A DNA stretch of 9,648 nt from Pseudomonadota bacterium (GTDB taxonomy: Bacteria; SAR324; NAC60-12): the NCBI GenBank assembly GCA_014381795.1, contig JACNKY010000246.1, positions 1 through 9,648 of the forward strand. Direction: 5' to 3'. Below are positions 1-6,073 of this stretch, in pieces. Numbering within the stretch: the stretch's first letter is position 1; the number at the start of each line of letters is the position of its first letter. Below the pieces are notes generated by a model. It was not told where the DNA came from and ran no database searches. It saw only the letters and a list, made by a program, of their open reading frames with translations. A program made the position numbers and the translations under genes.

Positions 1-1
1 C

Positions 2-73
2 CTGCTGTTAACGGAGATTGATGTGTATGATAATTTTATTTTATTGGGCAAAAATTATATTAATTTTGAATAG
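2..73 (+). CDS. possible 3' end of a plus-strand gene, cut by the window edge
   Basis: Frame 2 stays open from the window edge for 23 codons and stops with TAG at 71-73. The residues read like ordinary protein (ending ...LLGKNYINFE) and the frame is open although the DNA is AT-rich. If real, this gene converges on the FliJ-like gene and its end overlaps that gene's end by about 14 bases. The fragment is too short to name. Chance is a serious alternative. The upstream sequence outside the window would decide. Confidence 0.25.
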   Translation: MLLTEIDVYDNFILLGKNYINFE

Positions 74-500
74 TTCGTCTATAATTCTGGGCAATTTCAT
101 CCGCCTCCAAACGATCAAGACGTTCCGTTTCAGCTTTGAATTTTTCGATTTCTTTTTCCTTTAAAATTTCCAGCACACGTTTCTTTTGGGTTGCTTGCGT
201 CAACTCATGCCGTTTCAATTCCACTAATTCCAATTGCTCATTCAGTTGAACTTGAGTAAGTTCAAGATGTTGTTTGATTCGTTGCTGAAAATTTCCGCCC
301 ATTAAAAGCTGATTTATTGTCACACCATCTGCTTTAGCTTTATCTAAATCATTGTTATGAACATCTAGAGCTTCCTCCATAAGGTTTTTTCTGTCTCGAT
401 GCTGTTGCTCCAACTGCACCTGTTCCGCAAGAGCTTTCTGGTAGAGCTTTTCTAAACGCTCCCTGACTTTTAAAGCAGTTTCCAGACTAAAACGTGGCAT
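60..500 (-). CDS. fliJ: FliJ-like flagellar export coiled-coil protein
   Basis: A 146-residue, highly charged, almost wholly helical protein. The N-terminus (FSLETALKVRERLEK) matches the start typical of FliJ, and the total length is normal for that family (about 145-150). Two heptad-like stretches, about residues 7-59 and 72-135, flank a short glycine-containing turn (60-71), as expected for an antiparallel coiled-coil hairpin. In the known system FliJ sits in the cytoplasm as the stalk of the flagellar type III export ATPase FliI and helps deliver export substrates. The ATG at 500 has no clear ribosome site, but the next upstream in-frame codons reach a stop without another start. No other flagellar gene is visible, so context does not confirm it. 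YscO-type stalk proteins of injectisomes or an unrelated coiled coil remain possible. Confidence 0.65.
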   Translation of the reverse strand: MPRFSLETALKVRERLEKLYQKALAEQVQLEQQHRDRKNLMEEALDVHNNDLDKAKADGVTINQLLMGGNFQQRIKQHLELTQVQLNEQLELVELKRHELTQATQKKRVLEILKEKEIEKFKAETERLDRLEADEIAQNYRRTIQN

Positions 501-685
501 ATATTGATGTTGATATTGGTTATAATATTTTGCGTTTCAATTATTCAAAGCAAGACTATATCCAAACTGCAGGAAAATTTAGTGTAGGTAGATAAACTGT
601 CAGATACACTCTACTGGCGTGAGGTTTTTCGTAGTGCAATATCCCTGCAAAATATCCAGGCAGGGAGTTAGACAATGGAATTTAT
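501..685. other. 185-base spacer between rlmB and the FliJ-like gene
   Basis: It separates the end of rlmB from the start of the FliJ-like gene, both on the minus strand. The part next to the FliJ-like start is AT-rich and could hold its promoter: on the minus strand a TTGAAT box near 545 is followed 15-17 bases later by TATTAT/TTATAA near 523-530. A 6-bp hairpin (CCCTGC 643-648 with GCAGGG 660-665) lies just after the rlmB stop, but no T run follows it. Both strands have frames open for about 40 codons here, without a convincing start. Confidence 0.4.
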
Positions 686-1615
686 TTAGGGGATTTGGTG
701 CTTGTTATGTAAATGAAAGAGCACAACTGCTGCGGCATTACTGACATTTAATGAAGATACTTGCTGATCTCCAGGAATACTCACAAGCCAGTCACAATGT
801 TTTCGACTGAGGCGGCGCATCCCTTTTCCTTCATTGCCCAACACTAGAATTAGCGGTCTGTCTTGAGAGAGTTCCGCTACACTTTCGGCTGCATCTCCAG
901 CAAGTCCGATCACCCAAAAACCTTTTGATTTTTGTTCCTGAAGAAATCTGGCTAGGTTCGGAACAGAGATCACCGGGAACCATTCGGAAACTCCTGTTGA
1001 AGCCTTAGCCACCACAGCGGTTAAGCCGGAAGTGTGATCCTGAGGCACGACCACGGCACTCACTTTAAAAAAACCGCAGGTTCTCAGAATAGCACCTAGA
1101 TTATGGGGATCTTCGATTTGGTCCAATACGACAATCAATGGGTACTCACCTTCAGCGGTTTGCGGAAGATCGGAAAGAGATGAGAAGGGCAAAACCCCAC
1201 AACGCAACACCACACCCTGGTGAACTGCATCAGGACACATTTCTTCCAGTTTTTTGACTGGAACTTCGCTCACCGGTACTCGATGCTGTTCAGCGAGCAT
1301 CCTGATTTCTCTCAAACGTTCGGAAGAATCAGCGTCTGTTTTCAAGTAGAGATGATCCAGTTTTCTCCTTCGATGGCTCAAAGCACCGTGCACTGGAAGA
1401 ATTCCATAAAGAAAATCACTTGCGGAAGCGTCTGTCTTGCTCCCTTTAGCATCTTTTTTTGCTGAGGTAAATGGCCGTCCTCTTTCATTTTCGTGTCTTT
1501 TAAACTGACTCCTCTCCCGGTTGCTTTCTTTTTTGACGGAATGGAATTTCCTTTCTCCAGATAAATTTTTCTTCCTGCCCTCTCCCTTTTGAGCTCTGGC
1601 TTCGTTTTTCCGCAT
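686..1615 (-). CDS. rlmB: TrmH/SpoU-family rRNA 2'-O-ribose methyltransferase, RlmB-like, with basic N-terminal extension
   Basis: This 309-residue protein belongs to the SPOUT class. Residues 69-143 form the small L30e-like substrate-binding domain (begins LYGILPVHGAL). The catalytic domain follows with the three family motifs: motif 1 DQIEDPHNLGAILRT (165-179, with the key Asn172 and Arg178), motif 2 LGNEGKGM (259-266) and motif 3 around SLNVSNAAA (288-296). Relatives such as RlmB use S-adenosylmethionine to methylate the ribose of one guanosine in 23S rRNA (Gm2251 in E. coli). E. coli RlmB is about 243 residues; here about 65 extra residues at the N-terminus are rich in Lys, Arg, Glu and Ser and look disordered. 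The ATG overlaps the thrH stop by one base (TAATG), which supports this start and suggests translational coupling. Specificity for tRNA instead of 23S rRNA cannot be excluded. Confidence 0.88.
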   Translation of the reverse strand: MRKNEARAQKGEGRKKNLSGERKFHSVKKESNRERSQFKRHENERGRPFTSAKKDAKGSKTDASASDFLYGILPVHGALSHRRRKLDHLYLKTDADSSERLREIRMLAEQHRVPVSEVPVKKLEEMCPDAVHQGVVLRCGVLPFSSLSDLPQTAEGEYPLIVVLDQIEDPHNLGAILRTCGFFKVSAVVVPQDHTSGLTAVVAKASTGVSEWFPVISVPNLARFLQEQKSKGFWVIGLAGDAAESVAELSQDRPLILVLGNEGKGMRRLSRKHCDWLVSIPGDQQVSSLNVSNAAAVVLFHLHNKHQIP

Positions 1616-2235
1616 TATTTTTTAAGCTGTTCTAGTTCGATTTTTAATACGTCAAATTCATGAGTCACAGGGAAATTCGGATATTCGCCCGCAATTTTCT
1701 TTGTTGGTCTAAAGAAAATTCCATGATCCGCCTCCTGAAGCATGCTGATATCGTTGTAAGAGTCACCAACTGCAACTATATGGAAATTCAGTTTTTTTAA
1801 TGCTTTTACTGCATGTCTTTTTTGATCTTTTTGTCTAAGGCAATAATCCACAATTCGCAAATCATCATCTAGTTTCAGAGAATGACAAAATACTGTCGGG
1901 TGTTCCAGTTTATGTAACAGTGGTTCAATAAATTCTCTGAAAGTATCAGAAAGGATTACCACTTCATTACGTTTTCTTAACCAGCTTAAAAATTCAAATG
2001 CACCCTCCAACGGATCCATTTGTTCCACTACTTGATGAATGTCATGAAGTGTCAATTTTTGCTGATCACAAATTTTCAAACGGTAGCGCATCAACTCGTC
2101 ATAGTCTGCAATATCACGTGTGGTGAGTTTCAAATCATCAATCCCGCTGAGACTCGCTAATCCTTTCCATATTTCAGGAATCAAAACACCTTCAAAATCG
2201 AGACAAGCGACAGTCATTTTATTAGTGTCAGCCAT
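1615..2235 (-). CDS. thrH: ThrH-type phosphoserine phosphatase / homoserine phosphotransferase
   Basis: A haloacid-dehalogenase-superfamily phosphatase of 206 residues, the size of Pseudomonas ThrH. Motif I is CLDFEGVLIPE (nucleophile Asp13; Glu15 replaces the usual second Asp, as in ThrH). Motif II is ILSDTF (Ser96), motif III is the conserved lysine in LRQKDQKR (about Lys136), and motif IV is GDSYND (157-162). The cap-region sequence TTRDIADYDELM also follows ThrH closely. ThrH dephosphorylates phosphoserine and can pass the phosphate to homoserine, linking serine and threonine synthesis in the cytoplasm. An in-frame TTG lies one codon upstream (2238); I prefer ATG 2235, and ATG 2217 aligns best with the known N-terminus, so the start is uncertain. 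No clear ribosome site is visible. It is directly followed by rlmB. Confidence 0.85.
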   Translation of the reverse strand: MADTNKMTVACLDFEGVLIPEIWKGLASLSGIDDLKLTTRDIADYDELMRYRLKICDQQKLTLHDIHQVVEQMDPLEGAFEFLSWLRKRNEVVILSDTFREFIEPLLHKLEHPTVFCHSLKLDDDLRIVDYCLRQKDQKRHAVKALKKLNFHIVAVGDSYNDISMLQEADHGIFFRPTKKIAGEYPNFPVTHEFDVLKIELEQLKK

Positions 2236-2256
2236 CAAAAATTTTACAGTTAAGTT

Positions 2257-2285
2257 AAAATAATTATGGAAATTGGGAGATTCAA
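2257..2285 (-). promoter_or_regulatory. candidate sigma70 promoter for thrH-rlmB
   Basis: On the minus strand TTGAAT (2285-2280) and TATTTT (2262-2257) are separated by 17 bases, placing a start of transcription roughly 15 bases before the thrH start codon. Each box matches the consensus at four of six positions. The -35 box lies in the hairpin at 2267-2291. The position is right for the gene but the match is weak. Confidence 0.3.
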
Positions 2286-2291
2286 TTTCCA
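2267..2291. repeat. 9-bp perfect inverted repeat with 7-base loop
   Basis: TGGAAATTG (2267-2275) pairs perfectly with CAATTTCCA (2283-2291). On the minus strand it is followed by TAATTATTTT, so it could be a second weak terminator for the dehydrogenase operon. It also overlaps the candidate thrH promoter, so an operator role is equally possible. Confidence 0.5.
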
Positions 2292-2317
2292 GTGATAATT
2301 AAAAGTGATTCAGACAT

Positions 2318-2340
2318 AAAAAATATTTCTGCAGAAATAT
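2318..2340 (-). terminator. likely intrinsic terminator of the dehydrogenase operon
   Basis: One base after the TGA stop of the short-chain dehydrogenase, the minus strand shows an 18-base perfect palindrome (ATATTTCTGCAGAAATAT, 2323-2340). It can fold as a 7-bp stem with a TGCA loop and is directly followed by five T (2322-2318). The stem is AT-rich, so termination may be weak, but the placement at the end of a three-gene operon fits. Confidence 0.55.
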
Positions 2341-2341
2341 C

Positions 2342-3088
2342 TCAAATACAGCGTCCACCATCAACCTCCATGCAGGTCCCCGTCACCATATCAGCTTCAT
2401 CAGAACACAAAAAGAGTGCGGCATTTGCCATATCTTCAGGTTGGCTTAAACGTCCCCATGGAATACTTGAAACGAATTGAGCCCTTTTTTCCGGAGTGTC
2501 TTCTCCCATAAAAAGAGGCAACATTCCCGTTTCTCCTGCAACAGGATTGATCGCATTTACGCGGATTTTAAATGTTGCTAACTCAATCGCCATGGCTTTA
2601 GTCGCCGTGATCATCGCACCTTTTGAAGTGTTGTACCATACCAGTCCAGGACGTGGACGCAGACCCGCTGTTGAGGCGACATTCAGGATTACGCCGTGTC
2701 CCTGTTTTTTCATCAGCGGAACACCGTGTTTGGAGGTCAGAAAAACTGATTTGACATTGACCGCAAAAATCTGCTCAAACTCCACCTCCGTGACTTCTGT
2801 CATTGGTTTATTGCGGTGGGTGGTTCCTGCGTTATTAATCAGAATATCCACACGTCCATAATGCTTGAGCGTACGTTCAAACATGGAGGAAACGTCGCCA
2901 TCCTGACTGACGTCACCTGCAACCGCAAGGGCATTTTTTCCTATTTCAGCAGCGACTTTTTCTGCTGAAACGAGGTTAATATCCGCGATGACTACCTTTG
3001 CGCCTTCTTCGGCAAAACGAATGGCAATACCTTTACCGAATCCTGAGCCTGCACCAGTGATGACGGCGATTTTATTTTTTAAGCGCAT
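2342..3088 (-). CDS. short-chain dehydrogenase/reductase (SDR), classical type
   Basis: A complete 248-residue classical SDR, the usual length. It shows the cofactor motif TGAGSGFG (11-18), an aspartate after the second strand (Asp36, which favours NAD over NADP), NNAG (85-88), the structural Asn111, and the catalytic Ser139, Tyr152 and Lys156 (YNTSK). The C-terminus ends in the common DGG motif. It should oxidise an alcohol or reduce a ketone in the cytoplasm; substrate unknown. The frame is open further upstream to 3160, but that part lies inside the aldehyde dehydrogenase gene. ATG 3088 has GGAG six bases before it and starts one base after the neighbour's TAA, so I take it as the start. 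It is the last gene of the operon and is followed by a terminator-like palindrome. Confidence 0.9.
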   Translation of the reverse strand: MRLKNKIAVITGAGSGFGKGIAIRFAEEGAKVVIADINLVSAEKVAAEIGKNALAVAGDVSQDGDVSSMFERTLKHYGRVDILINNAGTTHRNKPMTEVTEVEFEQIFAVNVKSVFLTSKHGVPLMKKQGHGVILNVASTAGLRPRPGLVWYNTSKGAMITATKAMAIELATFKIRVNAINPVAGETGMLPLFMGEDTPEKRAQFVSSIPWGRLSQPEDMANAALFLCSDEADMVTGTCMEVDGGRCI

Positions 3089-3089
3089 T

Positions 3090-4550
3090 TTATACTCCAT
3101 GTTGTATAGCAATTGTTTTAGTAACAGAAAAACCGTAAAGTGCTTCAAATCCTTTTTCACGACCGTGACCGCTGAGTTTCACTCCGCCAAAAGGCAACTC
3201 GACCCCTCCTCCTGCTCCGTAGTTGTTGATAAATACCTGACCTGATTTAATCCTTTTTGCCACCCTGAACTGACGTGCACCGTCATTCGTCCAGATTCCG
3301 GAAACCAAGCCAAAAGGAGTTCCATTAGCCAGTTTCACGGCTTCTTCCTCGCTGGAAAACTGCATTGCAGCAAGTACAGGCCCGAACAATTCCTCCTGCG
3401 CCACAGCATGTTCCGGAGGTACATCACGGATCAGCAGCGGTTTCACATAATTCCCTTCAGCAGGTGCATCTTCCACAATTTTTCCTTCTGCGGAAATATT
3501 TAATCCGTCTGCTTTTGCCTGATTTAAATAGTTTTCCACACGTTTTTTTTGTTCCGGACTGATCAACGGTCCGCAATTTAAATCGCGGAATGCAGGACCG
3601 ACACGTAGCTCCTTGAATCTTTCTGCTAACCTGTTCATCAATTTTTCATAAATCGAACTTTCAACTATCACTCGACTGGCAGCAGAACAGGTTTGTCCGC
3701 AATTTTGTATACTGGCGTTTACCAGAAAAGGCAGCGCTTTTTCCAAATCAGCGTCCGCAAAAACGACTTGTGGTGATTTTCCACCAAGTTCCAATGTAAC
3801 CGGAACTGCGTTTTTTGCTGCAGCCTGTTGAACCAAAGCTCCGACTTCAGTGGAACCTGTGAAAGAAAGATGATTAACTCCGGAATGATGTATGAGAGCA
3901 TTTCCTGCTTCTTCGCCAAGTCCGGGAACTATGTTGAAAACTCCTGGAGGGAATCCTGCTTGTCTGGCTAATTCCCCGACCATCAACGCAGTTTGAGAAG
4001 CTTCTTCACCTGGTTTAAGTACACAGGAATTACCCATTGTCAAAGCCCCACCGATTGTGCGGCCAATAATTTGAAGCGGATAATTCCAGGGAATAATATG
4101 TCCGGTCACACCGTGTGGTTCACGGAGCGTCAGCACAGTATAGCCTTCAAGATAAGGAATAGTTTCACCATGCACCTTGTCCGCGGCACCACCGTAAAAC
4201 TCAAAATACCGTGCGCAGGCCCTTACATCTACACGGGCTTGAGTTAATGGTTTTCCTACATCACGAGCTTCCATTTCTGTCAACTCATCTTCGTGTTCCA
4301 AAATCAGCGTACTTAACTTGTGCAACAGTCGACCACGCTCAACAGGAATAGTTTTCCCCCATTCACCTTCCATCGCAGTTTGTGCAGACTGAACTGCACG
4401 ATCAATATCAATGGCTGAACCGCTGGCAATTCTTCCAAACTCGCTACCGTCACTAGGATCCATTACCGGCAGTGTTTCTCCGGACTGAGGATCTTGCCAG
4501 TTACCGTCTATAAGGACTTTTCCTTCAAATATATTCAACCTTTTCTCCAC
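3090..4550 (-). CDS. NAD(P)-dependent aldehyde dehydrogenase
   Basis: A full-length 486-residue member of the aldehyde dehydrogenase superfamily. The oxyanion-hole asparagine is in PWNYP (Asn156) and the cofactor-binding lysine in VLKPGE (Lys179). The NAD loop is FTGSTEVG (230-237), the general base is in LELGGKSP (Glu254), the catalytic cysteine in NCGQTC (Cys288), and EELFGP (386-391) also matches. It should oxidise an aldehyde to an acid in the cytoplasm. The motifs suit the non-acylating betaine-aldehyde/semialdehyde type rather than the CoA-acylating MmsA type, but the substrate is unknown. It lies three bases after the hydroxyisobutyrate-dehydrogenase-like gene and one base before the SDR. 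The start at 4550 is GTG without a ribosome site; TTG at 4538 has GGAG six bases upstream, the same spacing as in the SDR, and may be the real start. Confidence 0.92.
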   Translation of the reverse strand: MEKRLNIFEGKVLIDGNWQDPQSGETLPVMDPSDGSEFGRIASGSAIDIDRAVQSAQTAMEGEWGKTIPVERGRLLHKLSTLILEHEDELTEMEARDVGKPLTQARVDVRACARYFEFYGGAADKVHGETIPYLEGYTVLTLREPHGVTGHIIPWNYPLQIIGRTIGGALTMGNSCVLKPGEEASQTALMVGELARQAGFPPGVFNIVPGLGEEAGNALIHHSGVNHLSFTGSTEVGALVQQAAAKNAVPVTLELGGKSPQVVFADADLEKALPFLVNASIQNCGQTCSAASRVIVESSIYEKLMNRLAERFKELRVGPAFRDLNCGPLISPEQKKRVENYLNQAKADGLNISAEGKIVEDAPAEGNYVKPLLIRDVPPEHAVAQEELFGPVLAAMQFSSEEEAVKLANGTPFGLVSGIWTNDGARQFRVAKRIKSGQVFINNYGAGGGVELPFGGVKLSGHGREKGFEALYGFSVTKTIAIQHGV

Positions 4551-4553
4551 TAT

Positions 4554-5444
4554 TTAATTTTTTTTCTGCTTATTCATTGATTCCAACCGGGCAATCAAAC
4601 TTGAAGTATCCCAACGGCTTCCACCGAGTGCCTGAACTTCTGAATAAAATTGATCCACTAGTGCAGTAACAGGTAAATGTGCCTTGTTGGAACGGCCTTC
4701 CTCAAGTGCAATTCCCAAATCTTTTCGCATCCAATCAACGGCAAAACCATAATCAAAAAAATTTTCATTCATAGTTTTGTAACGGTTTTCCATTTGCCAT
4801 GATTGAGCAGCACCCTTTGAGATTGTTTCGATCACCTGCTCCACGTCAAGTCCGACTGCTTTGGCAAAATGAATACCTTCCGACAAACCCTGTACTGTTC
4901 CGGCAATACAAATTTGGTTAACCATTTTTGTCAATTGACCATAACCAACCGGCCCCAGAAGCTTTATCATCTTGGCGTAATTGCTTATGAGAGGCTCTGC
5001 TTTTGCAAAACTTTCTTCGTCACCGCCAACCATTACGGTCAGCACTCCATTTTCTGCGCCGGCCTGACCTCCTGAAACAGGAGCATCAAGAAAAGCACAT
5101 TCCAATTTAAGCGCAGCATCCGCAAGTTCACGGGCGACTTTAGCTGATGCAGTGGTGTGATCCACAAAGACTGTTCCGGAAGCCATTCCAGAAAAGGCGC
5201 CATCATCTCCTGTTGTAACCGAACGCAGATCATCATCGTTACCCACGCAGGCAAAGACATAATCCGCGCCTTTTGCTGCTCCTGCAGGTGTTAATGCCAA
5301 CTCACCACCGTATTCTTTTACCCATTTTTCAGCTTTTACGGTTGTGCGGTTATAGACTGTAACTTTGTGACCGGCTTTGGCTAAGAATCCCGCCATAGGA
5401 TAACCCATTACTCCGAGACCAATGAATGCTGTTTTTTCAGACAT
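4554..5444 (-). CDS. 3-hydroxyisobutyrate dehydrogenase-family NAD(P)-dependent oxidoreductase
   Basis: A 296-residue beta-hydroxyacid dehydrogenase. The N-terminal Rossmann fold carries GLGVMGYPMA (9-18), and YNRT (31-34) ends the second strand; an arginine there (Arg33) suggests NADP preference. The substrate-binding motif is DAPVSGGQAGAENG (120-133), the catalytic lysine is Lys173 in GQLTKMVNQ, and KDLGIA (241-246) lies in the all-helical C-terminal domain. Known relatives include 3-hydroxyisobutyrate dehydrogenase, tartronate-semialdehyde reductase and glyoxylate/succinic-semialdehyde reductases; sequence alone does not choose between them. A good ribosome site (AAGGAAG, seven bases before ATG 5444) supports the start. 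It is the first of three closely packed dehydrogenase genes, so its product may be an aldehyde that the next enzyme oxidises. Confidence 0.9.
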   Translation of the reverse strand: MSEKTAFIGLGVMGYPMAGFLAKAGHKVTVYNRTTVKAEKWVKEYGGELALTPAGAAKGADYVFACVGNDDDLRSVTTGDDGAFSGMASGTVFVDHTTASAKVARELADAALKLECAFLDAPVSGGQAGAENGVLTVMVGGDEESFAKAEPLISNYAKMIKLLGPVGYGQLTKMVNQICIAGTVQGLSEGIHFAKAVGLDVEQVIETISKGAAQSWQMENRYKTMNENFFDYGFAVDWMRKDLGIALEEGRSNKAHLPVTALVDQFYSEVQALGGSRWDTSSLIARLESMNKQKKN

Positions 5445-5477
5445 ATTTCTACTTCCTTAGTAAAATTAGTTAATTAA

Positions 5478-5688
5478 TTATTGACAAATATAATTCGAAA
5501 CCATCAAAACAATCAGTATAGGTATTCCGACTGGAAATCCTATCAGCCTGTATAAGCCCGCAGGTTTTGCCAAGTAAAGTGTCCAGCCAATTTTTGCAAG
5601 ACGATTTGGAACCAAAGTTCTGGAATCGTCTTGACTGAAATAAATAGCCCCCTGTTTTCCAGAAGTTCAGTTTGTTGGGTTTTCCCAC
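5478..5688 (-). pseudogene. small DUF5808-like membrane protein, reading frame split by one base in a G5 run
   Basis: Read from GTG 5688, the frame gives ...NFWKTG and then reaches a run of five G (5652-5648 on the minus strand). Removing one G continues into the next frame, which reads AIYFSQDDSRTLVPNRLAKI, then GWTLYLAKPAGLYRL, then a hydrophobic helix (GFPVGIPILIVLMV) and stops with TAA at 5478. The joined product is 69 residues. The pattern W-K-x-G-x-x-Y-F, then D-x-R, V-P-x-R and GWTL-x-x-A-x-P is what I recall for the DUF5808 family of small or SdpI-linked membrane proteins; its function is unknown. The motif spacing is restored only by the one-base shift. Cause: real mutation, sequence error or a programmed shift. 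It lies 33 bases upstream of the hydroxyisobutyrate-dehydrogenase-like gene in the same direction. The GTG start has no strong ribosome site. Confidence 0.7.
5597..5633. repeat. 10-bp perfect inverted repeat inside the small membrane protein gene
   Basis: CAAGACGATT (5597-5606) pairs perfectly with AATCGTCTTG (5624-5633). The 17-base interval can add an inner GAAC/GTTC stem closed by a 4-base loop, giving 14 pairs in total. Neither strand has a T run after it. On the minus strand it begins 14 bases after the G5 run where the reading frame changes. Confidence 0.7.
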
Positions 5689-5960
5689 GCGTCTTTATTT
5701 ATTAATGTTGGTCCTTCACCTTACTTTACTCACATAAATAAGTGAGCCCCCTCTATACCCTCCTTACATAGTTTAGTTTGTGTTATCTTTTTTACAAGTC
5801 TGATATTATTTTCAATTTGTAACATTAAAATATTTACTCGTTTTATCTGGACTTTTAGCAGCAATATTTCTTAGCCTAAGCAGTTGAGATATTTGAAATA
5901 TACGTTTTCCAACTGATGTCGTTATCGATCTTGATTAACCTCTAAAAAGTCCGAAAGCCA

Positions 5961-6022
5961 TGACATTTGGCACGAAGCGAGAAATCTGATAGAAGATGCT
6001 AAACTAATATCATCAAGATTTC
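5961..6022. repeat. probable remnant of a dispersed palindromic repeat
   Basis: The phrase TGACATTTGGCACGAAGCGA, continuing GAAATCT (5961-5987), closely resembles a widely scattered intergenic repeat that I remember as reading TGTCATTTCGAGCGAAGCGA followed by GAAATCT. GAAATCT (5981-5987) is repeated inverted as AGATTTC (6016-6022), with an inner TGATA/TATCA pair, so the right half can fold. The differences from the remembered form suggest decay. The identification is from memory of the motif, not from a search. Confidence 0.4.
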
Positions 6023-6060
6023 AGACTTTCAGTGAAACCATCAACATTTACACTTTCAGC

Positions 6061-6072
6061 ATGAATAACTAA
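6061..6072 (+). CDS. three-codon mini-ORF (Met-Asn-Asn-stop) before ispD
   Basis: ATG AAT AAC TAA ends one base before the GTG start of ispD. Such a minimal frame could deliver ribosomes to a start that lacks its own ribosome site, but a chance occurrence is quite possible, and no ribosome site is evident for the mini-ORF either. Confidence 0.15.
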   Translation: MNN

Positions 6073-6073
6073 C

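Larger units (their letters stand above)
5689..6073. other. 385-base gene-free stretch between divergent transcription units
   Basis: No frame on either strand has a plausible start and protein-like composition. It should hold the promoters of the minus-strand operon and of ispD. No strong sigma70 pair is visible; a weak extended -10 (TG-C-TAAACT, 5997-6005) is one candidate for ispD. A small inverted repeat CTCAC/GTGAG lies at 5729-5746. A perfect AAGGAGG on the minus strand near 5760-5766 has no start codon at a useful distance. The right end carries a dispersed-repeat-like element (5961-6022), an 8-base direct repeat (ACTTTCAG at 6025 and 6052) and a three-codon mini-ORF next to the ispD start. 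Confidence 0.6.

Noticed and set aside
1..59. Minus-strand TTG-started open frame after the FliJ-like gene
   Set aside because: Only about 17 codons are visible, with no ribosome site; it cannot be told from chance.
643..665. Hairpin CCCTGC/GCAGGG after the rlmB stop as a terminator
   Set aside because: The 6-bp stem has an 11-base loop and is not followed by a T run on the minus strand.
501..685. Frames of about 40 codons open on both strands in the rlmB-fliJ spacer
   Set aside because: The minus frame has only a TTG as possible start and the plus frame has none; no family resemblance. Possibly repeat-derived sequence, but I cannot support it as a gene.
1220..1465. Plus-strand 81-residue frame inside rlmB
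   Set aside because: Antisense to the conserved substrate-binding domain of rlmB; its composition is unlike a real protein.
3089..3160. Longer start of the short-chain dehydrogenase (24 extra residues)
   Set aside because: This part overlaps the end of the aldehyde dehydrogenase; the GGAG at the proper distance and the family N-terminus both point to ATG 3088.
5481..5495. TTGACA and TATAAT close together on the plus strand as a promoter
   Set aside because: The boxes are only three bases apart and the sequence codes for the C-terminus of the small membrane protein on the other strand.
5597..5633. Strong hairpin as an intrinsic terminator
   Set aside because: No T run follows on either strand, and it lies inside the small membrane protein reading frame.
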